This document shows, piece by piece, positions 1 to 8,138 of a stretch of 25,652 bases of DNA. The translations under genes and the position numbers were made by a program. Origin of the DNA: Fibrobacter sp. UBA4297 (GTDB lineage Bacteria; Fibrobacterota; Fibrobacteria; Fibrobacterales; Fibrobacteraceae). Numbering within the stretch: the stretch's first letter is position 1; each line of letters opens with the position of its first letter. Below the pieces are notes generated by a model. That model had not been told where the DNA came from and ran no database searches. It saw only the letters and a program-made list of their open reading frames with translations. The stretch lies in NCBI RefSeq assembly GCF_002394865.1, contig NZ_DGUZ01000026.1:1-25652 (forward strand). Reading direction: 5' to 3'.

Positions 1-433
1 TGATATCAGGATTGTTCTTGTAATCTTTGTCGATCTTCTTCAGAAGCATGGCCATTGCTGCCGCCTTGACGCCGAATCCAAAACCTTCGAAACCCTTTTG
101 CGATTTCAGATAAGTGTATAGCGGGAGCTCGTTGGGTCCGTTCACGTCAGACTTTTTCATCTGCGGGAACGTGGTGCCGTACTTGAGCGTGCAGAATTCA
201 TGAATTTCGTCGTCTGTGCCAGGGGTCTGGCCCATGAACTGGTTGCACGGAATGTCGATGACTTCGAAGCCCTTGTCGTGGAAGTCCGTGTACATCTTTT
301 CGATCGGCTTGTAGTGCGGGGTGAATCCGCAACCGGTTGCCGTGTTCACGATGAGCATGACTTGGCCCTTGAATTTAGAGAGTGGAACTTCGTTGCCTTT
401 ACCATCGGTAAGTGTGAAGTCGTAGATTGTCAT
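1..433 (-). CDS. gpx: Glutathione peroxidase, partial (C-terminus beyond window)
   Basis: The minus-strand frame reads through the window edge; 144 codons are present. The product resembles thiol-dependent glutathione peroxidases, which reduce peroxides in the cytoplasm. The peroxidatic residue is Cys35 in NTATGCGFTP (cysteine, not selenocysteine). The family signature PCNQFMGQTPG follows at about residues 62-71, with Gln65/Gln69 in the place of the catalytic glutamine. The WNF motif of the family would lie beyond the window. The ATG at 433-431 is preceded on its strand by GGAG about 8 nt away, which supports this start. The gene is divergent from the Nudix gene and a perfect 24-bp palindrome lies upstream. 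Bacterial members often use thioredoxin rather than glutathione, so the reductant is uncertain. Confidence 0.93.
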   Translation of the reverse strand, partial: MTIYDFTLTDGKGNEVPLSKFKGQVMLIVNTATGCGFTPHYKPIEKMYTDFHDKGFEVIDIPCNQFMGQTPGTDDEIHEFCTLKYGTTFPQMKKSDVNGPNELPLYTYLKSQKGFEGFGFGVKAAAMAMLLKKIDKDYKNNPDI

Positions 434-467
434 TTTTTTTCTCCATATACACTATTTTGTTTTACAC

Positions 468-491
468 AATTAAATTTTATAAAATTTAATT
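468..491. promoter_or_regulatory. Perfect 24-bp AT-only palindrome upstream of gpx
   Basis: The arms AATTAAATTTTA and TAAAATTTAATT are exact reverse complements with no loop, 35 bases upstream of the gpx start. It could be an operator or simply an AT-rich cruciform. All its bases are A/T, so chance is not negligible. Confidence 0.35.
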
Positions 492-562
492 TGAAAAAGC
501 AATGGTTGGCGGAAAAAAGTAAGTTATATTGGGGTTTTTATGTGATTTTTTGCAAATGACAT

Positions 563-590
563 GTCATCCTGACCCGTAGGGGAAGGATCC
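563..590. repeat. Short intergenic repeat, GTCATCCTGA...GGATCC family
   Basis: This is one copy of a dispersed repeat that begins GTCATCCTGA and ends in GGATCC. Related copies are at 1037-1066, 17171-17212 and 19939-19975. It lies just upstream of the Nudix gene. Confidence 0.6.
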
Positions 591-620
591 AGTTAAATCT
601 TGTTTTTTATCTTTGCCACC

Positions 621-998
621 ATGAAATCGATAGAAGTTGTCGCGGGTGTTATCACGGATGGCGGGCGCATTTTTGCCACGCAGCGTGGGTATGGCGACCA
701 AAAAGATGGCTGGGAATTTCCGGGCGGCAAGATGGAACCGGGTGAAACTCCGGAGCAGGCGCTCGTTCGCGAACTTCAGGAAGAACTCGCCATTGAAGTA
801 AATGTTGGCGAAAAAATTTGCACGGTGGAATACGATTACCCGAAATTTCACCTGACGATGCATTGCTTTTATTGCTCGCTCGCTGCAGGCTGCAAGCCGA
901 AACTCCTGGAACACGAAGACGCCAAATGGCTTGACCGCACAAACTTAAACACTGTCAGCTGGCTCCCCGCCGATGTTGAGGTTGTGAAACATCTATAG
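621..998 (+). CDS. Nudix hydrolase, MutT-like (8-oxo-dGTP diphosphatase type)
   Basis: This 125-residue protein carries a Nudix box at residues 36-58: GKMEPGE, seven residues, RELQEELAI. It fits GX5EX7REUXEEXGU except that Ala57 replaces the usual Gly. The preceding ATQRGYGDQKDGWEFPGG is typical of small MutT-like pyrophosphohydrolases that clean oxidised nucleotides in the cytoplasm. The exact substrate cannot be read from sequence. The ATG at 621 is preferred over an upstream in-frame TTG at 600 because conserved strand 1 (SIEVVAGVI) begins right after it; no clear Shine-Dalgarno is visible. The gene is convergent with panE, with repeats in between. Confidence 0.9.
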   Translation: MKSIEVVAGVITDGGRIFATQRGYGDQKDGWEFPGGKMEPGETPEQALVRELQEELAIEVNVGEKICTVEYDYPKFHLTMHCFYCSLAAGCKPKLLEHEDAKWLDRTNLNTVSWLPADVEVVKHL

Positions 999-1004
999 CA
1001 TCAC

Positions 1005-1066
1005 CGTCATTTGCGAGTGACGCAATCCTGCTTCTCCGTCATCCTCGACCGTTAGGGAGGGGATCC
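1005..1066. repeat. Two short palindromic intergenic repeats
   Basis: Positions 1005-1028 are a copy of the CGTCATTGCGAG...GCAATC family (here with an extra T). Positions 1037-1066 are a CGTCATCC...GGATCC copy. They fill the gap between the convergent Nudix and panE genes and may help end transcription. Confidence 0.6.
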
Positions 1067-1067
1067 A

Positions 1068-1994
1068 TTATTTCTTGTTTAGCAATTCCCGCGCGAGCTC
1101 GGTCCCTTCGATGAGCTCGCCTAAGAATTCGCAGTAGGGAGTCGGAATCCCGTGAGCCTTCCCGAGCTTAGTGATGGTCCCGCAGAAATACGCGTTCTCC
1201 GTTTTGCGTCCGGCCTCGATATCCTGCAGCATGGAACACTTGCCGAGCGGCGTGTAGTTGCATGTGAGGCGCAAGTTTTCTTCAAGATCTTCGTTTGTAA
1301 GTGCAAAACCTTCGGCGTTCGCCACCTGAATGACTTCGTTCCCGATTTTACGCACAAGCGATTGCATCACCGGGAAATTGAAACCCGCAAATGTCGAACG
1401 GCAAATGGCTCCGATCGAGTTGAACACCGTGTTCATCAAGAGTTTTTTCCACATTTCCAAGCGGATGTTTTCTGGAATCTTGTGGACGATGTGCGCTGTT
1501 TCAAAAAGCTGGTGGATGGCTTCGATACGTTCGGAACGGTGGTTGTCTTTTTCGCCAAAGAGGATGATGCCTCGGCCCGCGCAGTCAATGTTCCCGTGCT
1601 TGTTGATGGACTGCAAATTGACGATGAATCCGTACAACGTCTTTTCTGCACCGTAAACGCGCTCGATTTCTGTTTCGGAATGGACTCCGTTCAAAAGCGA
1701 AAGCAAAGCGGTGTTCGAACCGACTGCATTTTTCGCTTCTGCTAGCGCTTCGTTGAATTGCAAATTCTTGGTCGCAAAAATCACAAGGTCAACGACCGGG
1801 ACTTCGTCCGGCGTGACAAAGTTGAAGTCCGCCTTTTTCCCGTTGATGACGATTCCGCTTGCTTGGTAGCGCGCCTTGCGTTCGGCGTCCATCACGCAAT
1901 AAAGCTTGTTCCCGAGAACGCTCAAGAGCTGTTCTGCCACAACGGCGCCGACAGCCCCGAGACCCACAACTGCAACTGTTTCAATCTGCTTCAT
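1068..1994 (-). CDS. panE: 2-dehydropantoate 2-reductase (ketopantoate reductase)
   Basis: This 308-residue protein, the usual family length, reduces ketopantoate to pantoate with NADPH in pantothenate/CoA synthesis. The N-terminus has a Rossmann motif, VAVVGLGAVG (Gly11, Gly13, Gly16). The middle has VIFATKNLQ and LLNGV, and the C-terminal helical domain has the WKKLLMNTVFNSIGAIC segment corresponding to the K..N...N substrate-binding motif of ApbA/PanE. No strong Shine-Dalgarno is seen before the ATG at 1994. The next gene upstream on the same strand ends 22 bases away, so co-transcription is possible. The ApbA/PanE family includes paralogs with other ketoacid substrates, so pantoate specificity is probable, not proven. 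Confidence 0.88.
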   Translation of the reverse strand: MKQIETVAVVGLGAVGAVVAEQLLSVLGNKLYCVMDAERKARYQASGIVINGKKADFNFVTPDEVPVVDLVIFATKNLQFNEALAEAKNAVGSNTALLSLLNGVHSETEIERVYGAEKTLYGFIVNLQSINKHGNIDCAGRGIILFGEKDNHRSERIEAIHQLFETAHIVHKIPENIRLEMWKKLLMNTVFNSIGAICRSTFAGFNFPVMQSLVRKIGNEVIQVANAEGFALTNEDLEENLRLTCNYTPLGKCSMLQDIEAGRKTENAYFCGTITKLGKAHGIPTPYCEFLGELIEGTELARELLNKK

Positions 1995-2016
1995 AGGATG
2001 AAATATAGGCTAAATT

Positions 2017-3378
2017 TTATTCAGAGAATGTAAACGGAATAGAGACGGTTGTGTTTCCTGATTGAATTTTGCTGAATGTCCAGCGGCCGACTGCATTTTT
2101 GATTTCGCTGTCGAATTCACTGAAACCGGTTGTGGAAGACTCAATGGAAATATTGATAATTTCGCCATCTGGGGCGATTGTGAACTTCAAGGTAACCTTG
2201 CCTTGGAATCCTGGTCTCTTCTTCAGGCAATTGTTATAAATGTGGCGAAGACCTGGAGTACGTTGGCGGACAACTTTTATGATGTCGCTGTCGCTGCGGT
2301 TTCCTTCATTGTATGAAATGTTAATATCTTGCGTGGATGGTACTTTTATAGAGCCTTTGGCTTTTGTTGCGATTCCGCCACCACCGCCGCCTAGTAGTCC
2401 TGCGAGGCCATCTCCGATGCCTCCGGAGCCACCGACTGCATAACCATCGTTGCTACCTCCGCTGGTCTTATCGCGTCGACCTCCGAGAACTTTTTTGTCT
2501 GTATTGTGATTTTCTGATGTTACACTGCGATGGTAACTGTTTAGCTCCATTTCTAATTGGCATCTTGAAATTATTTTTTCTAAAAAAAGATTAATGGCTT
2601 TGTTTTGTGAAGCGTACACAAAAGCTTGAAAAGAATATTCTTTGTCAATAAATTCTACAACACAAGTGCTTAAAGATCTAGGAATGCCTGCTTCGTTAAA
2701 ATTGGCGATGAAGTAAGCTTTCATTTCTGGTGTAAACTTCTCCGGAGCGCATTCGTACATATATTCTTTTCCCCAGGTGCTTGTATCTGTTTCATCGGGA
2801 TATCCGTTGTCCATGATAAATTGTGTAAATCGAGGGACGTCTGAGGCCATATGATCATATGCACAACCGCATACTTTAGATGCTGTCTTTTCTCCATAGA
2901 AGTCTTTTGATTCTGAAGAGCATGCTTTTACAAAATTGTTTTTAGAGACTTCTTTAAAAAATGCTTTAGTAAATTCCTTAGCCTCTTCTTCTGTTAACTT
3001 TGAAGATTGATTTTCATTAAGGTTTAATTGTGGTGTATTACTATTGACCACGTTTCCTGCGTATTCTGCATCACATGCATCAGCTGCTTTGGATATGAAA
3101 GAAATAAAATCATTGTGTTTGATGTTTTTTCTTAAATCAGCATCAAGTTTAAGATATTGTTTTTCGCTATACTGTTGCTGAATTTTGTCTAGAACGCAAT
3201 AACAAATATCCTGATTGGCATTTTCGGAACATTCTTGGATGAATGCTAAACGGGTTGATCTTGAATAAGAGAATCCCTTTGTACTGCTTTTCTTTGCGAC
3301 GAGAGATGCAGTTCCGCCGGCATAGATTGTAATTGATGTAATAAACAGAAAAATAAATATGGATCTTAGGTGTTTCAT
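2017..3378 (-). CDS. Exported Cys-rich protein with AgmX/PglI (TonB-like) C-terminal domain
   Basis: This 453-residue protein has a signal peptide (MKHLRSIFIFLFITSITIYA). The ATG at 3378 is chosen because the signal peptide starts there; the upstream extension to 3468 would translate a palindromic repeat. Three Cys-bearing modules follow: ECSEN..CYC..ADAC, KACSS..CGC..YEC, and STC..SRC. A Gly-rich linker (GGSGGIGDGLAGLLGGGGGG) leads to the last ~85 residues, which match the AgmX/PglI C-terminal fold (LRHIYNNCLKKRPG, VTLKFTIAPDGEI, WTFSK, IPFTF). That fold is related to the TonB C-terminal domain and common in Myxococcota and Fibrobacterota. No inner-membrane anchor is visible. The Cys modules are more AT-rich than neighbouring genes. 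The function is unknown; a periplasmic envelope role is an inference. Confidence 0.8.
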   Translation of the reverse strand: MKHLRSIFIFLFITSITIYAGGTASLVAKKSSTKGFSYSRSTRLAFIQECSENANQDICYCVLDKIQQQYSEKQYLKLDADLRKNIKHNDFISFISKAADACDAEYAGNVVNSNTPQLNLNENQSSKLTEEEAKEFTKAFFKEVSKNNFVKACSSESKDFYGEKTASKVCGCAYDHMASDVPRFTQFIMDNGYPDETDTSTWGKEYMYECAPEKFTPEMKAYFIANFNEAGIPRSLSTCVVEFIDKEYSFQAFVYASQNKAINLFLEKIISRCQLEMELNSYHRSVTSENHNTDKKVLGGRRDKTSGGSNDGYAVGGSGGIGDGLAGLLGGGGGGIATKAKGSIKVPSTQDINISYNEGNRSDSDIIKVVRQRTPGLRHIYNNCLKKRPGFQGKVTLKFTIAPDGEIINISIESSTTGFSEFDSEIKNAVGRWTFSKIQSGNTTVSIPFTFSE

Positions 3379-3422
3379 GCTGTGAAATGTATCAAATTCT
3401 AGAGCGTTTGACGGTGAGGGTG

Positions 3423-3444
3423 ATGCCCGCGCGGTGGCGGGCAT
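3423..3444. repeat. ATGCCCGC hairpin repeat
   Basis: An 8-bp perfect stem (ATGCCCGC / GCGGGCAT) with a 6-nt loop lies between two divergent genes. The same hairpin recurs at 14600-14621, and a relative is at 10755-10775. Confidence 0.65.
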
Positions 3445-3563
3445 GACAGACTTGAATGTGGGCGGCAACTGAAAAACGGGTTTGATTTTATTCGGCTACA
3501 GCGGTAAACAGGGGGTACAAAATTTTTTTGCGGTTTCGGGCGCGAGCGATTTATATTTATGGT

Positions 3564-5546
3564 ATGAAAAATTTGAAGTTTGCGATTCTTGGGTGCGGTC
3601 ATATTGCGACAAAGATGGCTGCCGCTGTTAAGACTTTGGAAAATCAGGGAATGGGCGTGGAATGCTACGCCGTGGCTTCCCGCAATTTGGAAAAGGCGAC
3701 CGCTTTTGCCAAGGAATATGGCTTTGGTAAAGCGTACGGCAGTTATGAGGAACTTGCAGCGGATTCTGCAATCGATTTGATTTATATTGCAACACCGCAC
3801 TCGCATCATCATGTATTTGCAAAACTTTGTATTGAACATGGCCGAAATATTCTTGTCGAAAAGGCTTTTACGGCGAATGCAAAACTTGCGGCAGAAGTGA
3901 TTTCGCTCGCGCATGATAAGGGCGTCTTTTTGTGCGAAGCGATGTGGACGCGATTCTTGCCTGCGCTGGAAACGATTCGTGGCTGGATTCGCGATGGTCG
4001 CGTCGGGAATGTTGAATCGGTTGAAGCTGATTTTTCGATGAAACTTAGCGATAGGGACCGTATGCATGACCCGGCGCTTGCGGGCGGAGCTCTTTTGGAT
4101 ATCGGCATTTATAGCCTTACGTTTGCGGACTTGTTCCTCGGTGAGCGTGTTGATGCTGATGAAAAGCTTGTCCGTAACGAAATCACGTCGATGGATTGCA
4201 GATGCGTCAAGTTCAAGACGGGCGTGGATGCGAGCGACTGGATAAATCTCACGTACGAAAACGGCCGAAAAGCATATCTTAAGACATCAATGGTCTCGCC
4301 GACGCATAACGAGGGCGTGATTTACGGAACGGCTGGGCAAATCCGCGTGCAAAATTTAAATGACATGGTGAAGCTGGAATTACTTGATGATGCCGGAAAT
4401 GTTGTTGAAACTATTGAACCTCCGCGTCTTTGCAACTGTTACGAATACGAAGTTCTCGCTTGCAAGGAAGCGATTGAAAATCCCGCTCAGTTCCGGCACG
4501 AAATTTGCGACCACTCGGCTCTTCGCTCACTCTCAAAACAAATTATTTGGGAGCGCCCGGAAATGACTCATGCCAAAACGATGGAATTCATGACGCTCAT
4601 GGACAAGATTCGCGAGCAGTTTGGCGTGAGTTACACGTTTGAAATTTCTCCAGGTGAAACGTGGAATCGTAACGGCGACAAGTCTATTTTGCAAGTGTTC
4701 GATATCGAAACTGGCGAAGCAAAAGTTCTCAAGGAATTTGACAGTGTTATCGAAGCCCCAAACTGGAGCGCAGACGGAACGTTCCTCACGTACAATAGCA
4801 ACGGTCGCATTTTCAAGTACACGCTTGCAACAGGCGAGGTGGCAAAAATCGAAAGTCATTATGTGGACAACTGCAATAATGACCACGTCCTTGATCCAGA
4901 TGGCAGCGGCGTTTACGTGAGCCACCATACAAAAGAAGATGGGCTTTCCCGCATTTACAAGATTTATTTTGATGGCCGCGAACCGCGATTGGTGACGCCC
5001 CTTGCGCCAAGCTATTTGCATGGAATCACGCCTGACGGAAAAATGCTTGCGTACTGTGCCGAACGCAACGGCTCGTATGACATTTACACAATTCCGGCAG
5101 CGGGAGGCAACGAAACTCGCCTCACAACTGCATTTGGACTGAATGACGGTCCTGAATATGATTGCAATGGCGAATATATCTGGTTTAATTCCGAACGTTC
5201 TGGACGCATGCAGGCATTCTGCATGAAGGCGGATGGCTCCGAACAAACGCAGATGACGCATGACTTGCATTGGAATACCTGGTTCCCGCATATTTCGCCG
5301 GACCGTCAAAAGGTCGTGATGGTCGCGTACACAGAAACGGATGTGCGACCGGGCGAGCATGTGCCTAACAAAAATGTGGAACTCCGCTTGATGCGCCGCG
5401 CACTCCCTGCAGATTCTTGGTCTGCACCGCAAACGCTTCTTAAACTCTTCGGCGGTCAAGGAACTATCAATGTCAATTCCTGGGCTCCCGACAGCAAACG
5501 CTTTGCTTTTGTAAGTTACGTTCACGGCAACGATTCATCCAACTAA
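3564..5546 (+). CDS. Gfo/Idh/MocA-family oxidoreductase fused to a TolB-like beta-propeller
   Basis: This 660-residue protein has two parts. Residues 1-354 are a Gfo/Idh/MocA NAD(P)-dependent dehydrogenase: AILGCGHIA nucleotide-binding loop (Gly10, Gly12), YIATPHSHHH, VEKAFTAN (Lys100 of the EK motif, Ala instead of Pro), and GGALLDIGIYSL. The last is typical of the dihydrodiol dehydrogenase-like branch. Residues about 368-660 carry WD40/PD40-like blades such as APNWSADGTFLTYNS, LHGITPDGKMLAY and FPHISPDRQKVVMVAY, as in TolB-type propellers. There is no signal peptide, so it is probably cytoplasmic. The ATG at 3564 starts right at the Rossmann strand; the frame opens 12 codons earlier with no conserved content. 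The usual families are about 330 and 290 residues, so this is a full-length fusion. Substrate is unknown, likely a sugar or sugar acid derivative. Confidence 0.85.
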   Translation: MKNLKFAILGCGHIATKMAAAVKTLENQGMGVECYAVASRNLEKATAFAKEYGFGKAYGSYEELAADSAIDLIYIATPHSHHHVFAKLCIEHGRNILVEKAFTANAKLAAEVISLAHDKGVFLCEAMWTRFLPALETIRGWIRDGRVGNVESVEADFSMKLSDRDRMHDPALAGGALLDIGIYSLTFADLFLGERVDADEKLVRNEITSMDCRCVKFKTGVDASDWINLTYENGRKAYLKTSMVSPTHNEGVIYGTAGQIRVQNLNDMVKLELLDDAGNVVETIEPPRLCNCYEYEVLACKEAIENPAQFRHEICDHSALRSLSKQIIWERPEMTHAKTMEFMTLMDKIREQFGVSYTFEISPGETWNRNGDKSILQVFDIETGEAKVLKEFDSVIEAPNWSADGTFLTYNSNGRIFKYTLATGEVAKIESHYVDNCNNDHVLDPDGSGVYVSHHTKEDGLSRIYKIYFDGREPRLVTPLAPSYLHGITPDGKMLAYCAERNGSYDIYTIPAAGGNETRLTTAFGLNDGPEYDCNGEYIWFNSERSGRMQAFCMKADGSEQTQMTHDLHWNTWFPHISPDRQKVVMVAYTETDVRPGEHVPNKNVELRLMRRALPADSWSAPQTLLKLFGGQGTINVNSWAPDSKRFAFVSYVHGNDSSN

Positions 5547-5585
5547 CACCCCTCCTCGGAACGGAAACGCACTTACAAAAACACA

Positions 5586-5618
5586 AAAAGCCCTCGCGAA
5601 TACTCGCGAGGGACTTTT
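5586..5618. terminator. Rho-independent terminator, bidirectional
   Basis: A 9-bp perfect stem (CCCTCGCGA / TCGCGAGGG) with loop ATAC is flanked by AAAAAG on the left and CTTTT on the right. It sits between convergent genes ending at 5546 (+) and 5680 (-), so it can serve both. Confidence 0.85.
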
Positions 5619-5679
5619 ACGTTAAATGAATTCGAGAATGCGCGACTTCCTACAGTCTACTGTCTACTTCCGACTTTAT

Positions 5680-6435
5680 TTACACGTTCTTCACGCAGCG
5701 AATCGAAAGAGCGTCGGATCTGTACACGCCTTCGATATCAACGGAATTGTTGGTAATGCTCAGGCGGAATGCATTAGCCTTGCCGTATTCATCCTTGCTC
5801 CAGAAACGGGCGCGTCTGCTGAAATGGCAGAAGTTGCCGTTGTCAAAGCGGTAACCCGCTGGGAGCGCAAAGAATCCGAACGTATCCTTGCCTTTGTTCT
5901 TCCACATGAATTTGCCGCGCAACTCACCACCATCGGACTTGGCGTCAAGATTGCTGAGGAGCTGTTCCCATTCCTTGTTGCTCGGAATATGCCAACCTTC
6001 TGGGGCAATGCCCTTGTAGTTCTTGTCCTTGATTTTGTTGTACATCTCGATGTCTTTTGCCGGAGATTGTTCAACGTATTCATCAGGAATGTCCAAAGCC
6101 TTTGTCCATGTGTACAAACGACCGAACTTTGCAACGTTCGATTCATCGTTGTTCGGAGCGTAGCTGCCTTCGGTCTTGAAACGCAGGTTTTCTGCCATCC
6201 AAACTTGGTTTCCGATTTGAATGGTGCGGTATGTTTCTCCATCGCGGGCGTCCGTGAAAGTCCCGTATTTGAACTTGGCTTCGTTTTCCTTGATGCAGTC
6301 GTCGTAAGGCGTGTTATTCAAGGCTTCGGGTGCGTTCTGCTTGGTTTCTTTGCTGATTCTACGCCCTAGTGCGTATGCAGCGACGACGATGACAATGAGA
6401 ACAAAGATATTGAATATGATGAATGAAATATGCAT
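5680..6435 (-). CDS. Membrane-anchored FISUMP (Fibrobacter succinogenes major paralogous) domain protein
   Basis: This 251-residue protein has one N-terminal transmembrane segment (about residues 5-23, FIIFNIFVLIVIVVAAYAL) and then an extracytoplasmic domain. The domain has the FISUMP pattern: YRTIQIGNQVWMAENLRF, RLYTWTKA, APEGWHIPSNKEWEQLL, FALPAGYR, ARFWSKDEY, AFRLSI, and a C-terminal SIRCVKN. The family is greatly expanded in Fibrobacter and many members are surface lipoproteins; here the anchor is an uncleaved helix without a lipobox. Biochemical role is unknown. The start is well supported by GGAGG five bases before the ATG at 6435. It follows the SLC13 transporter gene by 64 bases on the same strand. 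Confidence 0.92.
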   Translation of the reverse strand: MHISFIIFNIFVLIVIVVAAYALGRRISKETKQNAPEALNNTPYDDCIKENEAKFKYGTFTDARDGETYRTIQIGNQVWMAENLRFKTEGSYAPNNDESNVAKFGRLYTWTKALDIPDEYVEQSPAKDIEMYNKIKDKNYKGIAPEGWHIPSNKEWEQLLSNLDAKSDGGELRGKFMWKNKGKDTFGFFALPAGYRFDNGNFCHFSRRARFWSKDEYGKANAFRLSITNNSVDIEGVYRSDALSIRCVKNV

Positions 6436-6455
6436 AGTAACCTCCGTATGTTAAA

Positions 6456-6484
6456 TGTATAATCTTTTTTGATGAAACTGATAA
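6456..6484 (-). promoter_or_regulatory. Possible sigma70 promoter for the FISUMP gene
   Basis: On the minus strand, TTATCA (6484-6479), a 17-nt spacer and TATACA (6461-6456) lie about 20 nt upstream of the ATG. Each hexamer matches consensus at 4 of 6 positions, so this is weak evidence that the gene has its own promoter. Confidence 0.35.
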
Positions 6485-6499
6485 CTTTAACTTATATTA

Positions 6500-8053
6500 T
6501 TAAAAGGGAAAAATCAAAGTTGTTATAAATATATTTGCGGCTAGGATGATAAAATTCATTGGAATGCCTATTTTGACAAAATCTGTAAAATGGTAACCGC
6601 CCGGGCCGTAAACGAGCATGTGGGTGGGGGAGCCAATCGGGGTGGCAAAGCTGCTGCTGGCGGCAATCATGAGTGCGATACAGAATGTGAGCTGGTTCAC
6701 GCCAAGGGCGCTCGCGGCGCTCAATGCTATGGGGCAGAACAATGCTGCGGCTGCCGTGTTGCTGATGAATTCGGTGATGAAGGTTGCGACAACGCACATG
6801 ATGGCAAGTGTAATGTAGGGGTTGCTTCCGCTCACGCTCAAAATGCTGTTTGCGATTTTTGAGGCGACACCGGTGATTTCAAGTGCTTTGCCAAGGCAAA
6901 TGCTTCCTGCAAAAACGATGATGATTTCCCAGTTGATGGCGTTCATTGCTTGCGTGCTTGAACAGCAACGGAAAATAATCATGGCTGCGGCTGCGAGTAA
7001 GCAAGACGAGAGTAGCGGCATAATGTTGAATGCCGAAAGGAGCACCATGGCAATCATGATTGCTGCGGAAATAACGGTTTTCTTTCCAAATTTTTTTCCG
7101 ACGGCTGCGTTTTCAATGACGCCTTCCAGATGCTCGTTTTTCAAGTTGAGGTTGTTGCAAATCCACTGGAGTTGCTCCGCCTTGCCCGATACGATGATGT
7201 GGTCTGCGCCCATGATGATGGAATCGGGGGTAGCAACTTCGACTTCGTTATCGAAACGGCGGATGGCGAGAATCGCGTTCTTGTCTTTTTCGAAACCGCG
7301 CGGATTGCTGTCGTAGATTTCTTGCAAAGTCATGCCGATAAAGTTATGCTTTGAGGGCACGCAGAGTTCGAGTGTCATTTCGTCATCGCTGAGCCCGCTT
7401 AACGGGGACTTGCGTTCGGGGAGGAGCTTCTGCAGTGCGATGACAGACAAAATGCCAACCGCGAGGCAGAATAGCCCGCAAATCGTTGTCGTGAAAATCC
7501 CGAGATGGATGCCGGTCGCATCGGTGTAGAGCCCTGAAATAATGAGGTTTGGCGGAGTTCCGATCAAAGTGCAGATGCCGCCCATTCCAGATGCGTAACT
7601 GAGCGGGATCAAAAGCTTGGACGGCGAAATGCCGAGCTTTTTGGACCAAATCTTCACGATGTTGATGAACAAGGCAACGATGGTCGTGTTGGTGAGGAGA
7701 GAACTTAAAAGGGCAACGGGGAGCATGAGTCGTGTAATGGCGCCTGTAAGAGTTTTGGGCGTACCCATGAGGTGCTTGACAATCCAGTTTAAAACGCCAG
7801 TCTGGTTGAGGCCTGCAATGACAGCGAAAAGGACGCCGATAACGAGGACGGACGGTGCGCAGAAACCGCCAAATGCGCCCTTGACATCAAGGACTCCGCT
7901 TATGAATAAAGCGGACATGGCGGCGACAAAGATGAGGTCGGTGCGCAATTTTGAAAACATCATGGACGCAAAAAGCGCGAGGATTACAGCAATTGTAAAC
8001 CACGCATTCCCCGAGAGTCCCAATAGTTCAAAAGAAAGCAAACCTTGTAACAT
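6500..8053 (-). CDS. SLC13-family (DASS-type) permease with central TrkA-C/RCK domain
   Basis: This 517-residue polytopic inner-membrane protein resembles SLC13-type anion or dicarboxylate symporters. Each half carries a hallmark loop: LLTNTTIVALF with GTPPNLIISG in the first, and FISNTAAAALFCPIA with ATPIGSPTHMLVYGPGGY in the second. A soluble insert at about residues 225-310 (IGMTLQEIY..FEKDKNAILAIRR..GADHIIVSGKAEQLQWI) looks like one RCK-C/TrkA-C regulatory domain. The ATG at 8053 is preferred over the ATG at 8065 because GGAGGG (8063-8058) is correctly placed for the former and overlaps the latter. The substrate cannot be assigned: the family moves sulfate, phosphate and dicarboxylates. 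Confidence 0.88.
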   Translation of the reverse strand: MLQGLLSFELLGLSGNAWFTIAVILALFASMMFSKLRTDLIFVAAMSALFISGVLDVKGAFGGFCAPSVLVIGVLFAVIAGLNQTGVLNWIVKHLMGTPKTLTGAITRLMLPVALLSSLLTNTTIVALFINIVKIWSKKLGISPSKLLIPLSYASGMGGICTLIGTPPNLIISGLYTDATGIHLGIFTTTICGLFCLAVGILSVIALQKLLPERKSPLSGLSDDEMTLELCVPSKHNFIGMTLQEIYDSNPRGFEKDKNAILAIRRFDNEVEVATPDSIIMGADHIIVSGKAEQLQWICNNLNLKNEHLEGVIENAAVGKKFGKKTVISAAIMIAMVLLSAFNIMPLLSSCLLAAAAMIIFRCCSSTQAMNAINWEIIIVFAGSICLGKALEITGVASKIANSILSVSGSNPYITLAIMCVVATFITEFISNTAAAALFCPIALSAASALGVNQLTFCIALMIAASSSFATPIGSPTHMLVYGPGGYHFTDFVKIGIPMNFIILAANIFITTLIFPF

Positions 8054-8138
8054 TCTTCCCTCCATCGGGAAAAACTATAATAATATTACAAGGATTTCAA
8101 ACGGCTAATTATTTCAAATTGGAATGATTTCGGGGCTT

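Noticed and set aside
200..559. Plus-strand open frame of 119 codons over gpx
   Set aside because: It is antisense to the conserved peroxidase motifs and encodes no recognisable protein.
3379..3468. N-terminal extension of the AgmX-type protein
   Set aside because: It would translate the ATGCCCGC palindrome, whereas a clean signal peptide begins at the ATG at 3378.
4533..5525. Minus-strand 330-codon frame opposite the propeller domain
   Set aside because: It lies antisense to clear propeller blades and has no homology-like features.
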